Part shown: positions 9,751 through 18,378 of the stretch, piece by piece | Layout of the letters: every line of letters starts with the position of its first letter | Position numbering within the stretch: position 1 is the first letter of the stretch | From: Alloscardovia omnicolens DSM 21503 | GTDB lineage: Bacteria; Actinomycetota; Actinomycetes; Actinomycetales; Bifidobacteriaceae | Direction: 5' to 3' | Length of the DNA: 64,000 bases | NCBI RefSeq assembly: GCF_000420505.1 | Contig: NZ_ATVB01000004.1 | Span: 1-64,000, forward strand | The notes under the pieces: model-generated | Told to the model about the DNA's origin: nothing | Database searches by the model: none | What the model saw: only the letters and a program-made list of their open reading frames with translations | Translations under genes and position numbers: made by a program

Positions 9751-10984
9751 GGGCACGATCACCTTCTGATTGCTTCATAAAATCCTCTAAAGAGGGTACA
9801 TTGCTCATACTCATACTATTTGCACGCAACTTCTCAACATCAATAAAATGAACAAAAGATGATTTCTCAAAAAATTCTTCCGGAACATCATTTTTTGCTG
9901 CTACGGTAATAAATACCTGAGGAAGATGCGATGCAAAAGCCATAATATGCGCACGCCGTTCATTATCGAGCTGAGCAAAAACATCATCCAAAACAAGCAG
10001 GGGAGAGCTAGCTGTTTTTTCAGTAAGCACCTCGCATAAAGCCATTTTGAGGGCTAAAGCCAAACTCCACATTTCACCATTCGACGCGTAATCCTTGGCA
10101 TCCATACTGTTGAGCATAAAAGCTATATCGTCGCGGTGGGGTCCAATAAGATTACGGGCTTGAGCCACTTCACCTTCAAATAAACGCTGATAATGCGCAA
10201 TAATTGCATCATACGCAGCTTTTTTATCGCTAAACTGGTTCAGCTCATCATACGAAGGAATATACTGTAGCTGAGCTGTATGCTGTTTGCCCGCTAGCTG
10301 AGCATGAATCCTGGTAAAAACAGGAGATAATATATCTACTGTTTGCTGGCGAGCTTGGGTAATATCTATACCGAGATTAACCAGTTGATCTGTCCAAATC
10401 TCTAAGCTCGTAAAAATATGCGTAAAATCTACGCCAGCTCCACCAGCGTTCATGGTGGCGCGCAGCTGAGCCACATTTTTCAGTAAAGCAGCACGCTGTT
10501 TAGCAATGTGATTATATTGCTGAACTTTCTCGTAATAGCCAGAAACAAGGAAAACAGCTGCAGCATCGAGAAAATGACGTCTTATACTTGGCTCTGCAGA
10601 AATAAGTTTTTGATCTTCTGGAGCAAAGGTAACGCTCGGTATATCTCCCACAATATCGCGTAAATACTGGGATTTTCCGCCATTAATACGCGCTCTGTGC
10701 CCTCCTCGAGAAGATAAAGTAAGAGCATATTGTGTTGATTCTTCGCTATTTTTAGAAAAAAGAACATTCGCACGGATATGAGCAGAGACTTGTCCAGCTT
10801 GAATCAGTGGTTTTGCTGTATGTGTGCGATGACTCATACCAGTGGAGAGAAATTCCACTGCCTCCACAATATTCGTTTTTCCTACGCCATTATTGCCATA
10901 AAAAATCGTAATCCCAGGAGCACAGTCAATAATGCAGTGCTCCCAGGAACGATAATGATCTAAAGCAAGTTTAGAAATATACAT
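9743..10984 (-). CDS. recF: DNA replication and repair protein RecF
   Basis: This is an SMC-like ATPase that works with RecO and RecR to load RecA at gapped DNA. At 413 residues it has the usual length. Walker A is GNNGVGKT (30-37). GPHRDDI and the ABC-like Walker B region LLVLDDVFAQLDNERR are in the C-terminal third. It starts 10 bp after dnaN, and its stop codon overlaps the DUF721 start, so dnaN-recF-DUF721 are probably co-transcribed. Confidence 0.97.
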   Translation of the reverse strand: MYISKLALDHYRSWEHCIIDCAPGITIFYGNNGVGKTNIVEAVEFLSTGMSHRTHTAKPLIQAGQVSAHIRANVLFSKNSEESTQYALTLSSRGGHRARINGGKSQYLRDIVGDIPSVTFAPEDQKLISAEPSIRRHFLDAAAVFLVSGYYEKVQQYNHIAKQRAALLKNVAQLRATMNAGGAGVDFTHIFTSLEIWTDQLVNLGIDITQARQQTVDILSPVFTRIHAQLAGKQHTAQLQYIPSYDELNQFSDKKAAYDAIIAHYQRLFEGEVAQARNLIGPHRDDIAFMLNSMDAKDYASNGEMWSLALALKMALCEVLTEKTASSPLLVLDDVFAQLDNERRAHIMAFASHLPQVFITVAAKNDVPEEFFEKSSFVHFIDVEKLRANSMSMSNVPSLEDFMKQSEGDRAHA

Positions 10985-10994
10985 TAATCAAGAA

Positions 10995-12119
10995 CTAATC
11001 AATAAAGCGCATTGGAACGAGCAAATAACGATAATCTAAAGATTCATCGCCATCAATATCTTGTTGTCCGTTGAATTCTACTGCACGAGCAGCATTGACC
11101 ATTTTCATACGCACATACGGTTCATCAATAGCGTTTAATCCTTCTTTCAAATAGGCAGGATTAAAAGCAACTGTAATTGCTTCGCCATCGAGTTGAGCAT
11201 CAATAACTTCGTGAGCCTGGGATTCATCTGCAGAACCTGCAGAAAGTTGCACTTCATTATTGCTAAATACCATGCGGATTGGAGCATTCTTTTCTGCTAC
11301 TAAAGCAACACGAGTAATTGCACTAATTAATTCGCTGCGATTAATAACGGCATGAATAGGATATTCATCCACAAACAGACCATCAACAGCAGGGAACTCA
11401 CCATCAATAAGCTGAGCAGTGGACTGACGTCCTGCATTAGAGAAGCTCAATAATGTTGATTTCTCTGAATCGTAACCCATAACCACATTGCTGGAAGTAT
11501 CAATGCTACGCGAAATATCTTTGATAACCGCGCCATCAATCAAAATAGTGCCCTCAAAATCAGGGTTTGATGGGGTCCAGTTGAAGCTTGCACGAGCCAA
11601 ACGGAAACGATCGGTAGAGGTGAGCACAACTTTTTCGCCATCAATAGTCATGCGAATGCCCTTAAGAACCACACGATTTTCCTCGTGAGCAATAGCAACT
11701 GCTGCTTTTGCAATTGCATGAGAGAAAGTATCTGCATCCACCTGACCTAAATCTTGAGGAACTTCTGGCAAAGCAGGGTAGTCTTCATATGGCATTAACT
11801 GCAAAGAGAACTTAGATTTTCCACCAGAAATAGACAAACGAGAGTTTGTAGTTTCCAAGGAAATAGTGCCTTGAGGCAAAGCCTTAGCAATATCTGCTAA
11901 CAGCTTACCTAGCACAACAACAGTTCCATCTTCGTCCACAGAAGCCTCTACATGATCGCGTGCAGACTTTTCATAGTCAAAAGTGGAGAAAGAGAGTTCT
12001 CCGTCATGCGCATCAAGCTTAATACCCGATAAAATAGGCACTGCAGGACGAGCAGGAAGTATGCGTGTAGCCCAAGCAACAGCATCAGCAAAAGCTGCAG
12101 AATCAACTTCAATTTTCAT
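10995..12119 (-). CDS. dnaN: DNA polymerase III sliding clamp (beta subunit)
   Basis: This is the ring-shaped processivity clamp of DNA polymerase III. Its 374 residues fit the three-domain clamp fold. It starts MKIEVDSAAFADAVAWATRI and ends with YRYLLVPMRFID, a normal clamp C-terminus carrying the MPMR-like protein-binding pocket. It is the first gene after the dnaA-dnaN origin spacer. Confidence 0.97.
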   Translation of the reverse strand: MKIEVDSAAFADAVAWATRILPARPAVPILSGIKLDAHDGELSFSTFDYEKSARDHVEASVDEDGTVVVLGKLLADIAKALPQGTISLETTNSRLSISGGKSKFSLQLMPYEDYPALPEVPQDLGQVDADTFSHAIAKAAVAIAHEENRVVLKGIRMTIDGEKVVLTSTDRFRLARASFNWTPSNPDFEGTILIDGAVIKDISRSIDTSSNVVMGYDSEKSTLLSFSNAGRQSTAQLIDGEFPAVDGLFVDEYPIHAVINRSELISAITRVALVAEKNAPIRMVFSNNEVQLSAGSADESQAHEVIDAQLDGEAITVAFNPAYLKEGLNAIDEPYVRMKMVNAARAVEFNGQQDIDGDESLDYRYLLVPMRFID

Positions 12120-12204
12120 AATGTCTCCTACGCTAAAAATCTAAAATCCTATTGTACAGATTTTTTCGCGACGAAGAGAGCTTGATTTTTTCTGCTGCAG
12201 ATTA

Positions 12205-12480
12205 TTACGACGATTAAGTATAAAGATATAGATAGTAGTAATAATAAGGGCTGTGGATACTGTGGATAACTGCTCGTAACTGCTATTTTCCACGCCTTGC
12301 AAGCATTCTTTTGTTGTGGATAACTTAAGAAATGTATGTGGATAAGTAGGGTAGTTATGCACATCGTCCGGATAACCAAAAAATTATCCACATTTTCATA
12401 TTTCTTATAAACGGCTTATTCACGGCTTATCCACCCATCTTTGCGCATAATGTGGATAGTATTGTGGATAACTTTTGTAT
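12205..12480. other. Origin of replication, DnaA-box cluster between dnaA and dnaN
   Basis: This spacer holds five perfect DnaA boxes (TTATCCACA or its complement) at 12261-12269, 12315-12323, 12337-12345, 12384-12392 and 12463-12471. Single-mismatch boxes lie at 12252-12260, 12427-12435 and 12451-12459. An AT-rich stretch at about 12205-12250 beside the boxes could be the unwinding element. No gene is present between dnaN and dnaA (12120-12624). The position beside dnaA and the strand switch of gene direction nearby support an oriC role. Confidence 0.85.
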
Positions 12481-12624
12481 ATATTTCTTTTCCATCGGCG
12501 TGGCGCGAAGCTTAAAATCCTTTTGCCAGACGGATTCTGCTGAAAACGTGAATAGTTGATGCGAAAAGCAGGCAGCTTCATCTAGCTTCAGATATAGTCT
12601 GCGCTGGGCACAATAAAGAACAAT

Positions 12625-14205
12625 TTATTCAGCAAAAGTGCGATTTTGCTTGAGCTGATTAGTCAGTTTTGTTACAGCAGTATATGTTTCTTGCTGCTCT
12701 TGCATTTCTGAAGAAATCTTACGGCATGCGTGCATAACTGTAGAATGATCGCGACCGCCAAAAGTAGCGCCAATATCCACCAAAGACATAGATGTTAATT
12801 CGCGCGATAAATACATAGCCATCTGACGAGCAGCAGCTACATTTTTTGTGCGTGACGAACCAACAATATCCTCAAAAGTGAGCTTATAATATTGCGCCAC
12901 AAAGCTAATAATATTTGTTGGAGTAATCTCCACAGTTGAATTCGTAAAGTCTTTTAATGTCTGCTCAGCTAAGCTCTTCGTAATAGTTTGATTACTCAAA
13001 CTTGCCATAGCAGAAATACGGGTGAGCGCGCCCTCAAGCACACGCACATTTTCCGTGACCTTCTCAGCAATCAAGTTCAACACATCCATAGGAATATCAA
13101 TATGTTGAGCCTTAGCTTTCATGCGCAAAATAGCCACGCGCAACTCGTGAGAAGGAGGATCAATACTTACAGGCAATCCTTGGCTAAATCGAGAAATCAA
13201 GCGGTCTGGCAAACCCTTCAAATTTTTTGGAGGAACATCGGATGCCAAAACAATTTGCTTGCCCTGTTCATACAACTCATTAAAAGTATTAAAGAAAGCC
13301 TCCACAGTGGTATCGCGACCAGCAATAAACTGCACATCATCGACGAGCAGAATATCTACACCACGATAGCGGCGGTTAAATTCCACCATTTCTGCGCGAC
13401 GGCTGCTTGCATTATTACCTAAAGCAATAACCAATTCATTCGTAAATTCCTCAGAATTCGTGTAGCGCACCTTCAAATTTGGATTAATCAGCAAAGCCTG
13501 ATTACCAATAGCATTAAGTAAATGAGTTTTACCTAAACCAGATCCTCCATAAATAAACAGAGGATTATATTCCATACCAGGACGCTCAGCCGTTGCAAAA
13601 GCAATACTTTTAGCAAACTGATTCGATTCTCCAGGAACGAAGTTATCGAAAATAGCATTTTTATTGAGATGGGTAACTGCATCGCGCGTATTTGCTGGGG
13701 TATCCATCATAGCGCTCGATACAATATCTGGCTGCACAGCAGCAGGGACAGGAGATTCATCTGCTACAGGCGTTGGAACAGAAGAATGTTGAGATACCTG
13801 TTCGTGATGCACAGGAGCTGTTCTCTCTGGTGCAGCTGAAGGAGTGACTGGTTTAGTGACTGGAGGAGCTGTGACTGTATTATTCACTGGAGAGGTGTGT
13901 GCCGCTGGTGAAGCAGGCGTTGCTTCATTTTGCTCTAAAATATGCGGATCGATTTGCACAACATAGGTCATAGGCTGACCAGTAACCTGCGAAAAAATAC
14001 TGGTTAATGCTTTATGAAGCTTTTTCTCTACTACTGTGCGGGTAGATTCACTAGATACAGTGAGCACAATCATAGTGCCGAAAATATTTGTGGCATGAAT
14101 ATCGCTAAGACATGCCATCTCGCGTAGGGTTAATTCCAGAGGTTGATCAAGCAAGAGTTGGTACGACTGATTCCAGACTTCAGCAGCATCCATCATATCT
14201 GCCAT
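12625..14205 (-). CDS. dnaA: Chromosomal replication initiator protein DnaA
   Basis: This is the AAA+ initiator that binds DnaA boxes and opens the origin. I chose the ATG at 14205 (MADMMDAAEVWNQ) because GAAGGAGG precedes it at good spacing; an in-frame start 21 codons upstream lacks this. The protein has 526 residues. It has N-terminal domain I, a Pro/Thr/Ala-rich linker (about 95-165), Walker A GGSGLGKT (about 220-227), Walker B ILLVDDVQF, and the DNA-binding signature GGRDHSTVMHACRKI near the C-terminus. DnaA boxes lie on both sides of the gene, so autoregulation is likely. Confidence 0.97.
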   Translation of the reverse strand: MADMMDAAEVWNQSYQLLLDQPLELTLREMACLSDIHATNIFGTMIVLTVSSESTRTVVEKKLHKALTSIFSQVTGQPMTYVVQIDPHILEQNEATPASPAAHTSPVNNTVTAPPVTKPVTPSAAPERTAPVHHEQVSQHSSVPTPVADESPVPAAVQPDIVSSAMMDTPANTRDAVTHLNKNAIFDNFVPGESNQFAKSIAFATAERPGMEYNPLFIYGGSGLGKTHLLNAIGNQALLINPNLKVRYTNSEEFTNELVIALGNNASSRRAEMVEFNRRYRGVDILLVDDVQFIAGRDTTVEAFFNTFNELYEQGKQIVLASDVPPKNLKGLPDRLISRFSQGLPVSIDPPSHELRVAILRMKAKAQHIDIPMDVLNLIAEKVTENVRVLEGALTRISAMASLSNQTITKSLAEQTLKDFTNSTVEITPTNIISFVAQYYKLTFEDIVGSSRTKNVAAARQMAMYLSRELTSMSLVDIGATFGGRDHSTVMHACRKISSEMQEQQETYTAVTKLTNQLKQNRTFAE

Positions 14206-14419
14206 CTCGCCTCCTTCACAGTGACTACTGTTTCCTTCAAAGCTTTTATACCTACGGTTTTTATTCACAGCATTGAGCTCTTGAGATATATAACGCGCAA
14301 TGACGTGTTATATATATGCGTGCGAGCGAATGTGTAAATTTTGCGCACATAAAACACAACTTTACATCCCCGCCATGCCTAATATCATGCCCCATCATTT
14401 ATACACCGTGTTGATAAAG

Positions 14420-14610
14420 TTATCCACAGTCAAGCGTGTTGAAAATACACAAATGTGAATAACAAGGGTGTAATTTGTGAATAAGTGGATAAAGTTATTC
14501 ACAAACTTATCCGCTTATTCACAAGGATATGTGTGGATAACTACACAGATGTCATTTAGAATGTGGATTGTTTAGGTGACTTTTCCACACTGTGGATAAG
14601 GTGTGGGTAA
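14420..14610. other. Second DnaA-box cluster, between dnaA and rpmH
   Basis: Perfect DnaA boxes lie at 14420-14428, 14532-14540 and 14591-14599. Near matches include TGTGAATAA (14476-14484), TTATTCACA (14495-14503 and 14515-14523) and TGTGGGTAA (14602-14610). Together with the cluster beyond dnaA this gives a two-part origin with dnaA in the middle. It must also contain the promoters of dnaA (minus) and rpmH (plus). I see no gene in 14206-14774. Confidence 0.8.
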
Positions 14611-14736
14611 CTTGTGGAACAACCGTGGATAACATTCCTATGCTCCTAATTGAGGGTGAATAAACACTATGAAGAGAGAGGATTTGCCTCAGTACAGGGT
14701 TTCGAGTAAGGTTGTAGAGATTGACTTAAAAGGAAA

Positions 14737-14753
14737 GCCGTGATGGACACGGC
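14737..14753 (+). promoter_or_regulatory. Hairpin in the rpmH leader
   Basis: GCCGTG and CACGGC form a six-base stem 21 bp before the rpmH start codon, followed by a short A-run. It may shape translation or mRNA stability of the ribosomal protein gene. It has no T-run and is not a terminator on the plus strand. Confidence 0.35.
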
Positions 14754-14774
14754 AAAAAATGGGAGCGTTAAATT

Positions 14775-14909
14775 ATGAAGCGTACATTCCAGCCAAACAA
14801 CCGTCGTCGTCACATGAAGCACGGTTTCCGTTTGCGCATGCGTACCCGTGCGGGTCGCGCTGTAATTAACCGTCGTCGTGCAAAGGGTCGTAAGTCCCTT
14901 TCTGCATAA
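14775..14909 (+). CDS. rpmH: 50S ribosomal protein L34
   Basis: This is a 44-residue basic protein starting [19 protein letters not shown] and ending KGRKSLSA, a complete L34. It is the first gene of the rpmH-rnpA-yidD-yidC group next to the origin. It is transcribed away from dnaA. Confidence 0.97.
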   Translation: MKRTFQPNNRRRHMKHGFRLRMRTRAGRAVINRRRAKGRKSLSA

Positions 14910-14943
14910 GCGATAGCGCACATATATATAAAAGCGCCTGACA

Positions 14944-15339
14944 GTGGAGCGGTTAAAAAGTCATCAAGACTTTACTGCTGTCTTAAAGAAACGTCATAAA
15001 GTTTCTCAGAAAGATATAGTCGTCCATTTTGTTGTTACTTCTGTACCTGATAGTAATAACCGAGTGGACGACTTAGTCAGTTCTACGGCAAAAAATCGTT
15101 TAGGACTAGCAGTAACAAAGTCTGTGGGAAATGCGGTTAAACGAAATGCGGTTAAGCGCCGTTTTCGCGTACTTGCGCGACGTTATGAGCATCTTCTTCC
15201 CAGCGGATACAGTTGCGACATTATTATGAGAGCAAAACCTAGCTGCTATTGTGTAGCTTTTGAAGAGCTCGATCGCCAAGTACATGCTGTGTTTACTAAA
15301 ATTGCTCACAGAGTAACCGAACCAAAGGATGCAGCGTGA
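14944..15339 (+). CDS. rnpA: Ribonuclease P protein component
   Basis: This is the protein subunit that helps the RNase P RNA process the 5' ends of tRNAs. It has 131 residues with a GTG start. The family signature is seen as NAVKRNAVKRRFRVLARR, and RLKSHQDFTAVLKKRHK is the normal N-terminus. It follows rpmH by 34 bp and its end overlaps the yidD start by four bases. Confidence 0.95.
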   Translation: MERLKSHQDFTAVLKKRHKVSQKDIVVHFVVTSVPDSNNRVDDLVSSTAKNRLGLAVTKSVGNAVKRNAVKRRFRVLARRYEHLLPSGYSCDIIMRAKPSCYCVAFEELDRQVHAVFTKIAHRVTEPKDAA

Positions 15340-15650
15340 GCATAGCCAGCACAAGCTTACTGAAGATGATTCAGTGGTATCGCTCCACCATTTCTTCGCG
15401 TACTTTGCCGCGCTGTAAATACTATCCCACATGCTCTCTCTATGCCGTAACAGCTATTGAACGTTTTGGAGCAATACGTGGGGGAGCGCTAATGCTGTTA
15501 CGGTTGCTACGATGCAGACCGTGGTCAGCAGGTGGAATTGATGATGTTCCACAGAAATTTTCACTTTTTTATAGATTTTCGTGGTCTTCAGCGCATGAAG
15601 AGCCGAGCCTAGAACCGATATACCATCCTTACGAAGGGGACAAGAAGTAG
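15336..15650 (+). CDS. yidD: Membrane protein insertion efficiency factor YidD
   Basis: This is a 104-residue protein with the YidD core (IQWYRSTIS, then CKYYPTCSLYAVTAIERFG and LLRCRPWSAGGIDDVP). YidD assists YidC in membrane-protein insertion. It starts with GTG overlapping the rnpA stop (GTGA) and is followed by yidC after 1 bp. The C-terminal 30 residues are an extension beyond the domain. Confidence 0.93.
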   Translation: MSIASTSLLKMIQWYRSTISSRTLPRCKYYPTCSLYAVTAIERFGAIRGGALMLLRLLRCRPWSAGGIDDVPQKFSLFYRFSWSSAHEEPSLEPIYHPYEGDKK

Positions 15651-15651
15651 A

Positions 15652-16644
15652 ATGAATCTCGATCAAGGTTTTTTGGGTAGTATTTACAAACTGTTATACC
15701 CTCTGGAATGGTTAATGACCCAGGTGATGGTCTTCTTCCAAAAGTTCTTTGTTATGCTCGGTATGCAGGATGGCTCAGGCTTTGCTTGGGTTCTGTCTAT
15801 TATTTTCCTGACCATTACTGTGCGCGTTATTATTTTGCCGTTCTTCGTCAAGCAGATGGCTTCTATGGGACGCATGCAGACAATTCAGCCTCAGCTGAAG
15901 AAGATTCAAAACAAATATAAGGGTAAGAACGATCCGGCATCGCGCGAAGCTATGAGCCGTGAGATGCAAAAGCTCTATAAAGATAATAATGCTAATCCAA
16001 TGGGTTCATGCGTTCCTGGTTTAATTCAGGGTCCTGTCTTTATGGCTTTGTTCTATATCTTGACTGCAATCTCTCGTATTGCTGACGGTTCTCGTGATGC
16101 TTTGGGTGGCTTTACTCAAACCGTAGCTCAGCACATTATGGATACCGAGCTGTTTGGAACGAAGATTTCTCATAACTTTACGAACGCAACGGGTAGCGGA
16201 AAAATCGTTATCGGTTTATTCGTAGCATACATGTGTATTACTATGTTCCTCTCCCAGTACTACAGCTTGCGTCGTAATATGCCAAAGGAATCTTTTGGTA
16301 CTTCTCAATACAATACACAGCGCATGATGGCATTTATTTTCCCTGTGATGTATATCTTCTCCGGTATCGCTTTCCCATTTGCAGTGCTGATTTACTGGGC
16401 AACAAACAATACATGGACCTTGATTCAGATGATTTTCCAGATTGAAAACTTCCCAACACCTGGATCTGCTGCTTATGAAACAAAGCAGAAGCGTGATCGT
16501 CACCGTGAAGAAAAGCGTCGCGAACGTCTTGGACTTCCTACTGTGGAAGAAGAAGAGTTACAGAAGGTTAAGGAAGCTCAAGAAAAGCTCAAGAAAAACG
16601 GCGGAAATCAGCGTTATCAGCCATCGCGTAAAAAGAAGAAGTAG
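15652..16644 (+). CDS. yidC: Membrane protein insertase YidC
   Basis: This is a 330-residue Gram-positive-type YidC without the large periplasmic domain of Proteobacteria. It has hydrophobic segments near 8-35, 43-65, 118-140, 184-203 and 220-250. The cytoplasmic hairpin between the second and third of these is highly charged (QPQLKKIQNKYKGKNDP). The C-terminal tail is long and basic (KRDRHREEKRRERLG ... SRKKKK), as in proteins that bind the ribosome. It inserts and folds inner-membrane proteins with or without SecYEG. Confidence 0.95.
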   Translation: MNLDQGFLGSIYKLLYPLEWLMTQVMVFFQKFFVMLGMQDGSGFAWVLSIIFLTITVRVIILPFFVKQMASMGRMQTIQPQLKKIQNKYKGKNDPASREAMSREMQKLYKDNNANPMGSCVPGLIQGPVFMALFYILTAISRIADGSRDALGGFTQTVAQHIMDTELFGTKISHNFTNATGSGKIVIGLFVAYMCITMFLSQYYSLRRNMPKESFGTSQYNTQRMMAFIFPVMYIFSGIAFPFAVLIYWATNNTWTLIQMIFQIENFPTPGSAAYETKQKRDRHREEKRRERLGLPTVEEEELQKVKEAQEKLKKNGGNQRYQPSRKKKK

Positions 16645-16980
16645 CGAGTATTACAGCAGAGAGTGGCGTAAATGCGGGGCAGGTGCGCGGAATAGAGAGC
16701 GGTGTGAGCCCTGCTGAAGTGCGAGTGGTATCGAGGCGGTGCTGAAGCTCTGAAAGCTGAAAAAGCTAAATAAACAGCGTCGAAAATAGAAGAATGAACA
16801 GGTTAATGTTTCACGTGAAACATTGATGCGAAGAACGAAGTGCTGGTGGTGTGCGAAGTGTTCTGGTTGTGCGCGTGTACGTGGGTGCGTAACAGTGTTT
16901 GCGTGAGAGCGTGGCGATATTTCAGCGCATACTTTTTCGTACGAGATAAAAATCTCCGAGCGTGTCGTTCACAGTAAAGC
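16645..16980. other. Gene-free stretch after yidC, with one parS site
   Basis: This 336-bp stretch is G-rich on the plus strand and shows no convincing open frame. Its only clear element is the parS site at 16807-16822. The first terminator-like hairpin after yidC comes only at its far end (16989-17013). It may therefore be a long 3' untranslated region or hold a small RNA. Confidence 0.5.
16807..16822. other. parS centromere site
   Basis: This is a perfect 16-bp palindrome, TGTTTCACGTGAAACA, the known ParB-binding consensus. It is the copy closest to oriC, about 2.2 kb from the nearest DnaA box. ParB should load here and spread, allowing ParA-driven origin segregation. Confidence 0.95.
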
Positions 16981-16988
16981 AGTAACCG

Positions 16989-17013
16989 TAGGCAGAGCCT
17001 AAAGCTCTGCCTA
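16989..17013 (+). terminator. Terminator hairpin before jag
   Basis: TAGGCAGAGC and GCTCTGCCTA form a perfect 10-bp stem with a five-base loop, followed by TCATTCTTTT. It would end transcription from the rpmH-yidC operon. Confidence 0.75.
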
Positions 17014-17047
17014 TCATTCTTTTAGTAGTAGGGAAGAAGTATTTGCC

Positions 17048-17079
17048 TGAGTCATGTATAAATACTTAGCGGGCGCTAA
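17048..17079 (+). promoter_or_regulatory. Putative jag promoter with inverted repeat
   Basis: A TATAAA -10-like box in GTCATGTATAAATAC is followed by the palindrome TTAGCG-GG-CGCTAA at 17066-17079, about 24 bp before the jag start. The palindrome could be an operator near the transcription start, but no regulator can be named. Confidence 0.35.
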
Positions 17080-17102
17080 ACTGAAGTGTGGTAAGGAGTG
17101 TT

Positions 17103-17660
17103 ATGGATCAGAATACAGAAGTGAACCTCGATCAGCTCAATGATGAAGCTGATATTGCGGCTGACTATCTCGAAGAGTTGTTGGATATTGTCGATTATGA
17201 AGGCGATATTGAATTAGGCATTCGTCAAGGTCGTCCAGTTGTGCAAATTGTTGCCGATGATGATACTGATATTCGTCATTTAATTGGACGTGACGGTCAG
17301 GTTGTTAATGCGTTGCAGCACTTAACTCGTTTGGTTGTTCAGCAGTCTACAGGCGAACGTTCCCGCATTATTGTGGATGTAGATGGATACCTGAAGCGTA
17401 AGCGCGACAAGCTTGTTGCTGCTGCTTTAGATGCTGTGCAGGATGTGTTGGAGACGGGCGAACCTGTGGATTTGCGTCCAATGAATTCTTATGAGCGTAA
17501 AATTGTGCATGATATTGTGCGTGATGAGGGTTTAAAGTCTCGTTCGCATGGTGTTGAACCAAAGCGTTTTGTGACGGTGTATCAAAAGCATGATACTGAG
17601 GTTGAAACTCAGGATGATTTCGATGATGACACAGATGGTGTAGAAGAATACAATGACTGA
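17103..17660 (+). CDS. jag: Jag/SpoIIIJ-associated RNA-binding protein (KH and R3H domains)
   Basis: This is a protein of about 185 residues. The ATG at 17103 has AAGGAG at good spacing. A KH-like region (about 60-125, RQGRPVVQIVADDD ... LIGRDGQVVNALQHL) is followed by an R3H domain (RPMNSYERKIVHDIVRDE ... SHGVEPKRFVTV). The separate N-terminal Jag domain is absent. The acidic tail is Asp-rich. It belongs to the KhpB/EloR group, which binds RNA and affects cell elongation in streptococci. It overlaps rsmG by eight bases. Confidence 0.9.
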   Translation: MDQNTEVNLDQLNDEADIAADYLEELLDIVDYEGDIELGIRQGRPVVQIVADDDTDIRHLIGRDGQVVNALQHLTRLVVQQSTGERSRIIVDVDGYLKRKRDKLVAAALDAVQDVLETGEPVDLRPMNSYERKIVHDIVRDEGLKSRSHGVEPKRFVTVYQKHDTEVETQDDFDDDTDGVEEYND

Positions 17661-18366
17661 TATTCTCAGCTCTTCTCATCTTCCTCAGCAGGTTCTTGGA
17701 GATGCATACGAGAAGCTCGCTCTTTTCCATAAAAAATTAGAGACAGAGGGCGAGCCTCGCGGCATTATTGGACCTCGTGATGTAGATATTATTTGGGAAC
17801 GTCATATTTTGAACTGCGCTGCTCTTGTTCCATTTTTGAGGGCTGAGCTGGACGGTATGACTAGGCGGTCTTCACAGTCTGCACAATCTCCAATCGTTGG
17901 AGATATTGGCAGTGGTGGTGGTTTCCCTGGTATTATTTTGGCCGCCTGTATGAGCGATATATCTTTTTATCTTGTTGAACCGATGGAACGTCGTGCGGAA
18001 TGGCTTCGTGAGGTTGTTTCTGAACTTGATTTGCGTAATGTAACTGTTGTACGTGCTCGCGCTCAAGAAGTTGTTCCAAGAAAAGTTCTACCAGAATTAC
18101 GTTCTCTTATGCCACGTGGTTTTAAGGGTTTCGATGTGGTAACCTGTAGAGCCGTAGCTCCAATGACGAAACTTACCGGCATGATGTTCCCATTACTCGC
18201 ATCAGGCGGTAAACTGGTAACTCTCAAAGGAAAGAGCGTAGAAGCTGAGTTAGAAAAAGCGGTCAAGGAAATGAAGAAATATGGCGCTATTTCTCCTCAT
18301 ATCTATGAAGCTCCTGTGGCTGAAGGTTTGGAATCTACGCGCGTATTAGTGGTCAAGAAGAAATAA
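17653..18366 (+). CDS. rsmG: 16S rRNA (guanine-527-N7) methyltransferase
   Basis: This is an S-adenosylmethionine-dependent methyltransferase (GidB) that modifies G527 of 16S rRNA. It has 237 residues. The cofactor-binding motif is GDIGSGGGFPGI, and the second strand motif is YLVEPMERRAEWLREV. It lies between jag and parA, the normal actinobacterial order. Loss of this gene gives low-level streptomycin resistance in other bacteria; here it looks intact. Confidence 0.95.
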   Translation: MTDILSSSHLPQQVLGDAYEKLALFHKKLETEGEPRGIIGPRDVDIIWERHILNCAALVPFLRAELDGMTRRSSQSAQSPIVGDIGSGGGFPGIILAACMSDISFYLVEPMERRAEWLREVVSELDLRNVTVVRARAQEVVPRKVLPELRSLMPRGFKGFDVVTCRAVAPMTKLTGMMFPLLASGGKLVTLKGKSVEAELEKAVKEMKKYGAISPHIYEAPVAEGLESTRVLVVKKK

Positions 18367-18378
18367 TCGGAGGTAATA

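Noticed and set aside
14667-14921. 84-codon minus-strand frame
   Set aside because: It runs antisense across rpmH, which is certain, and shows no family pattern.
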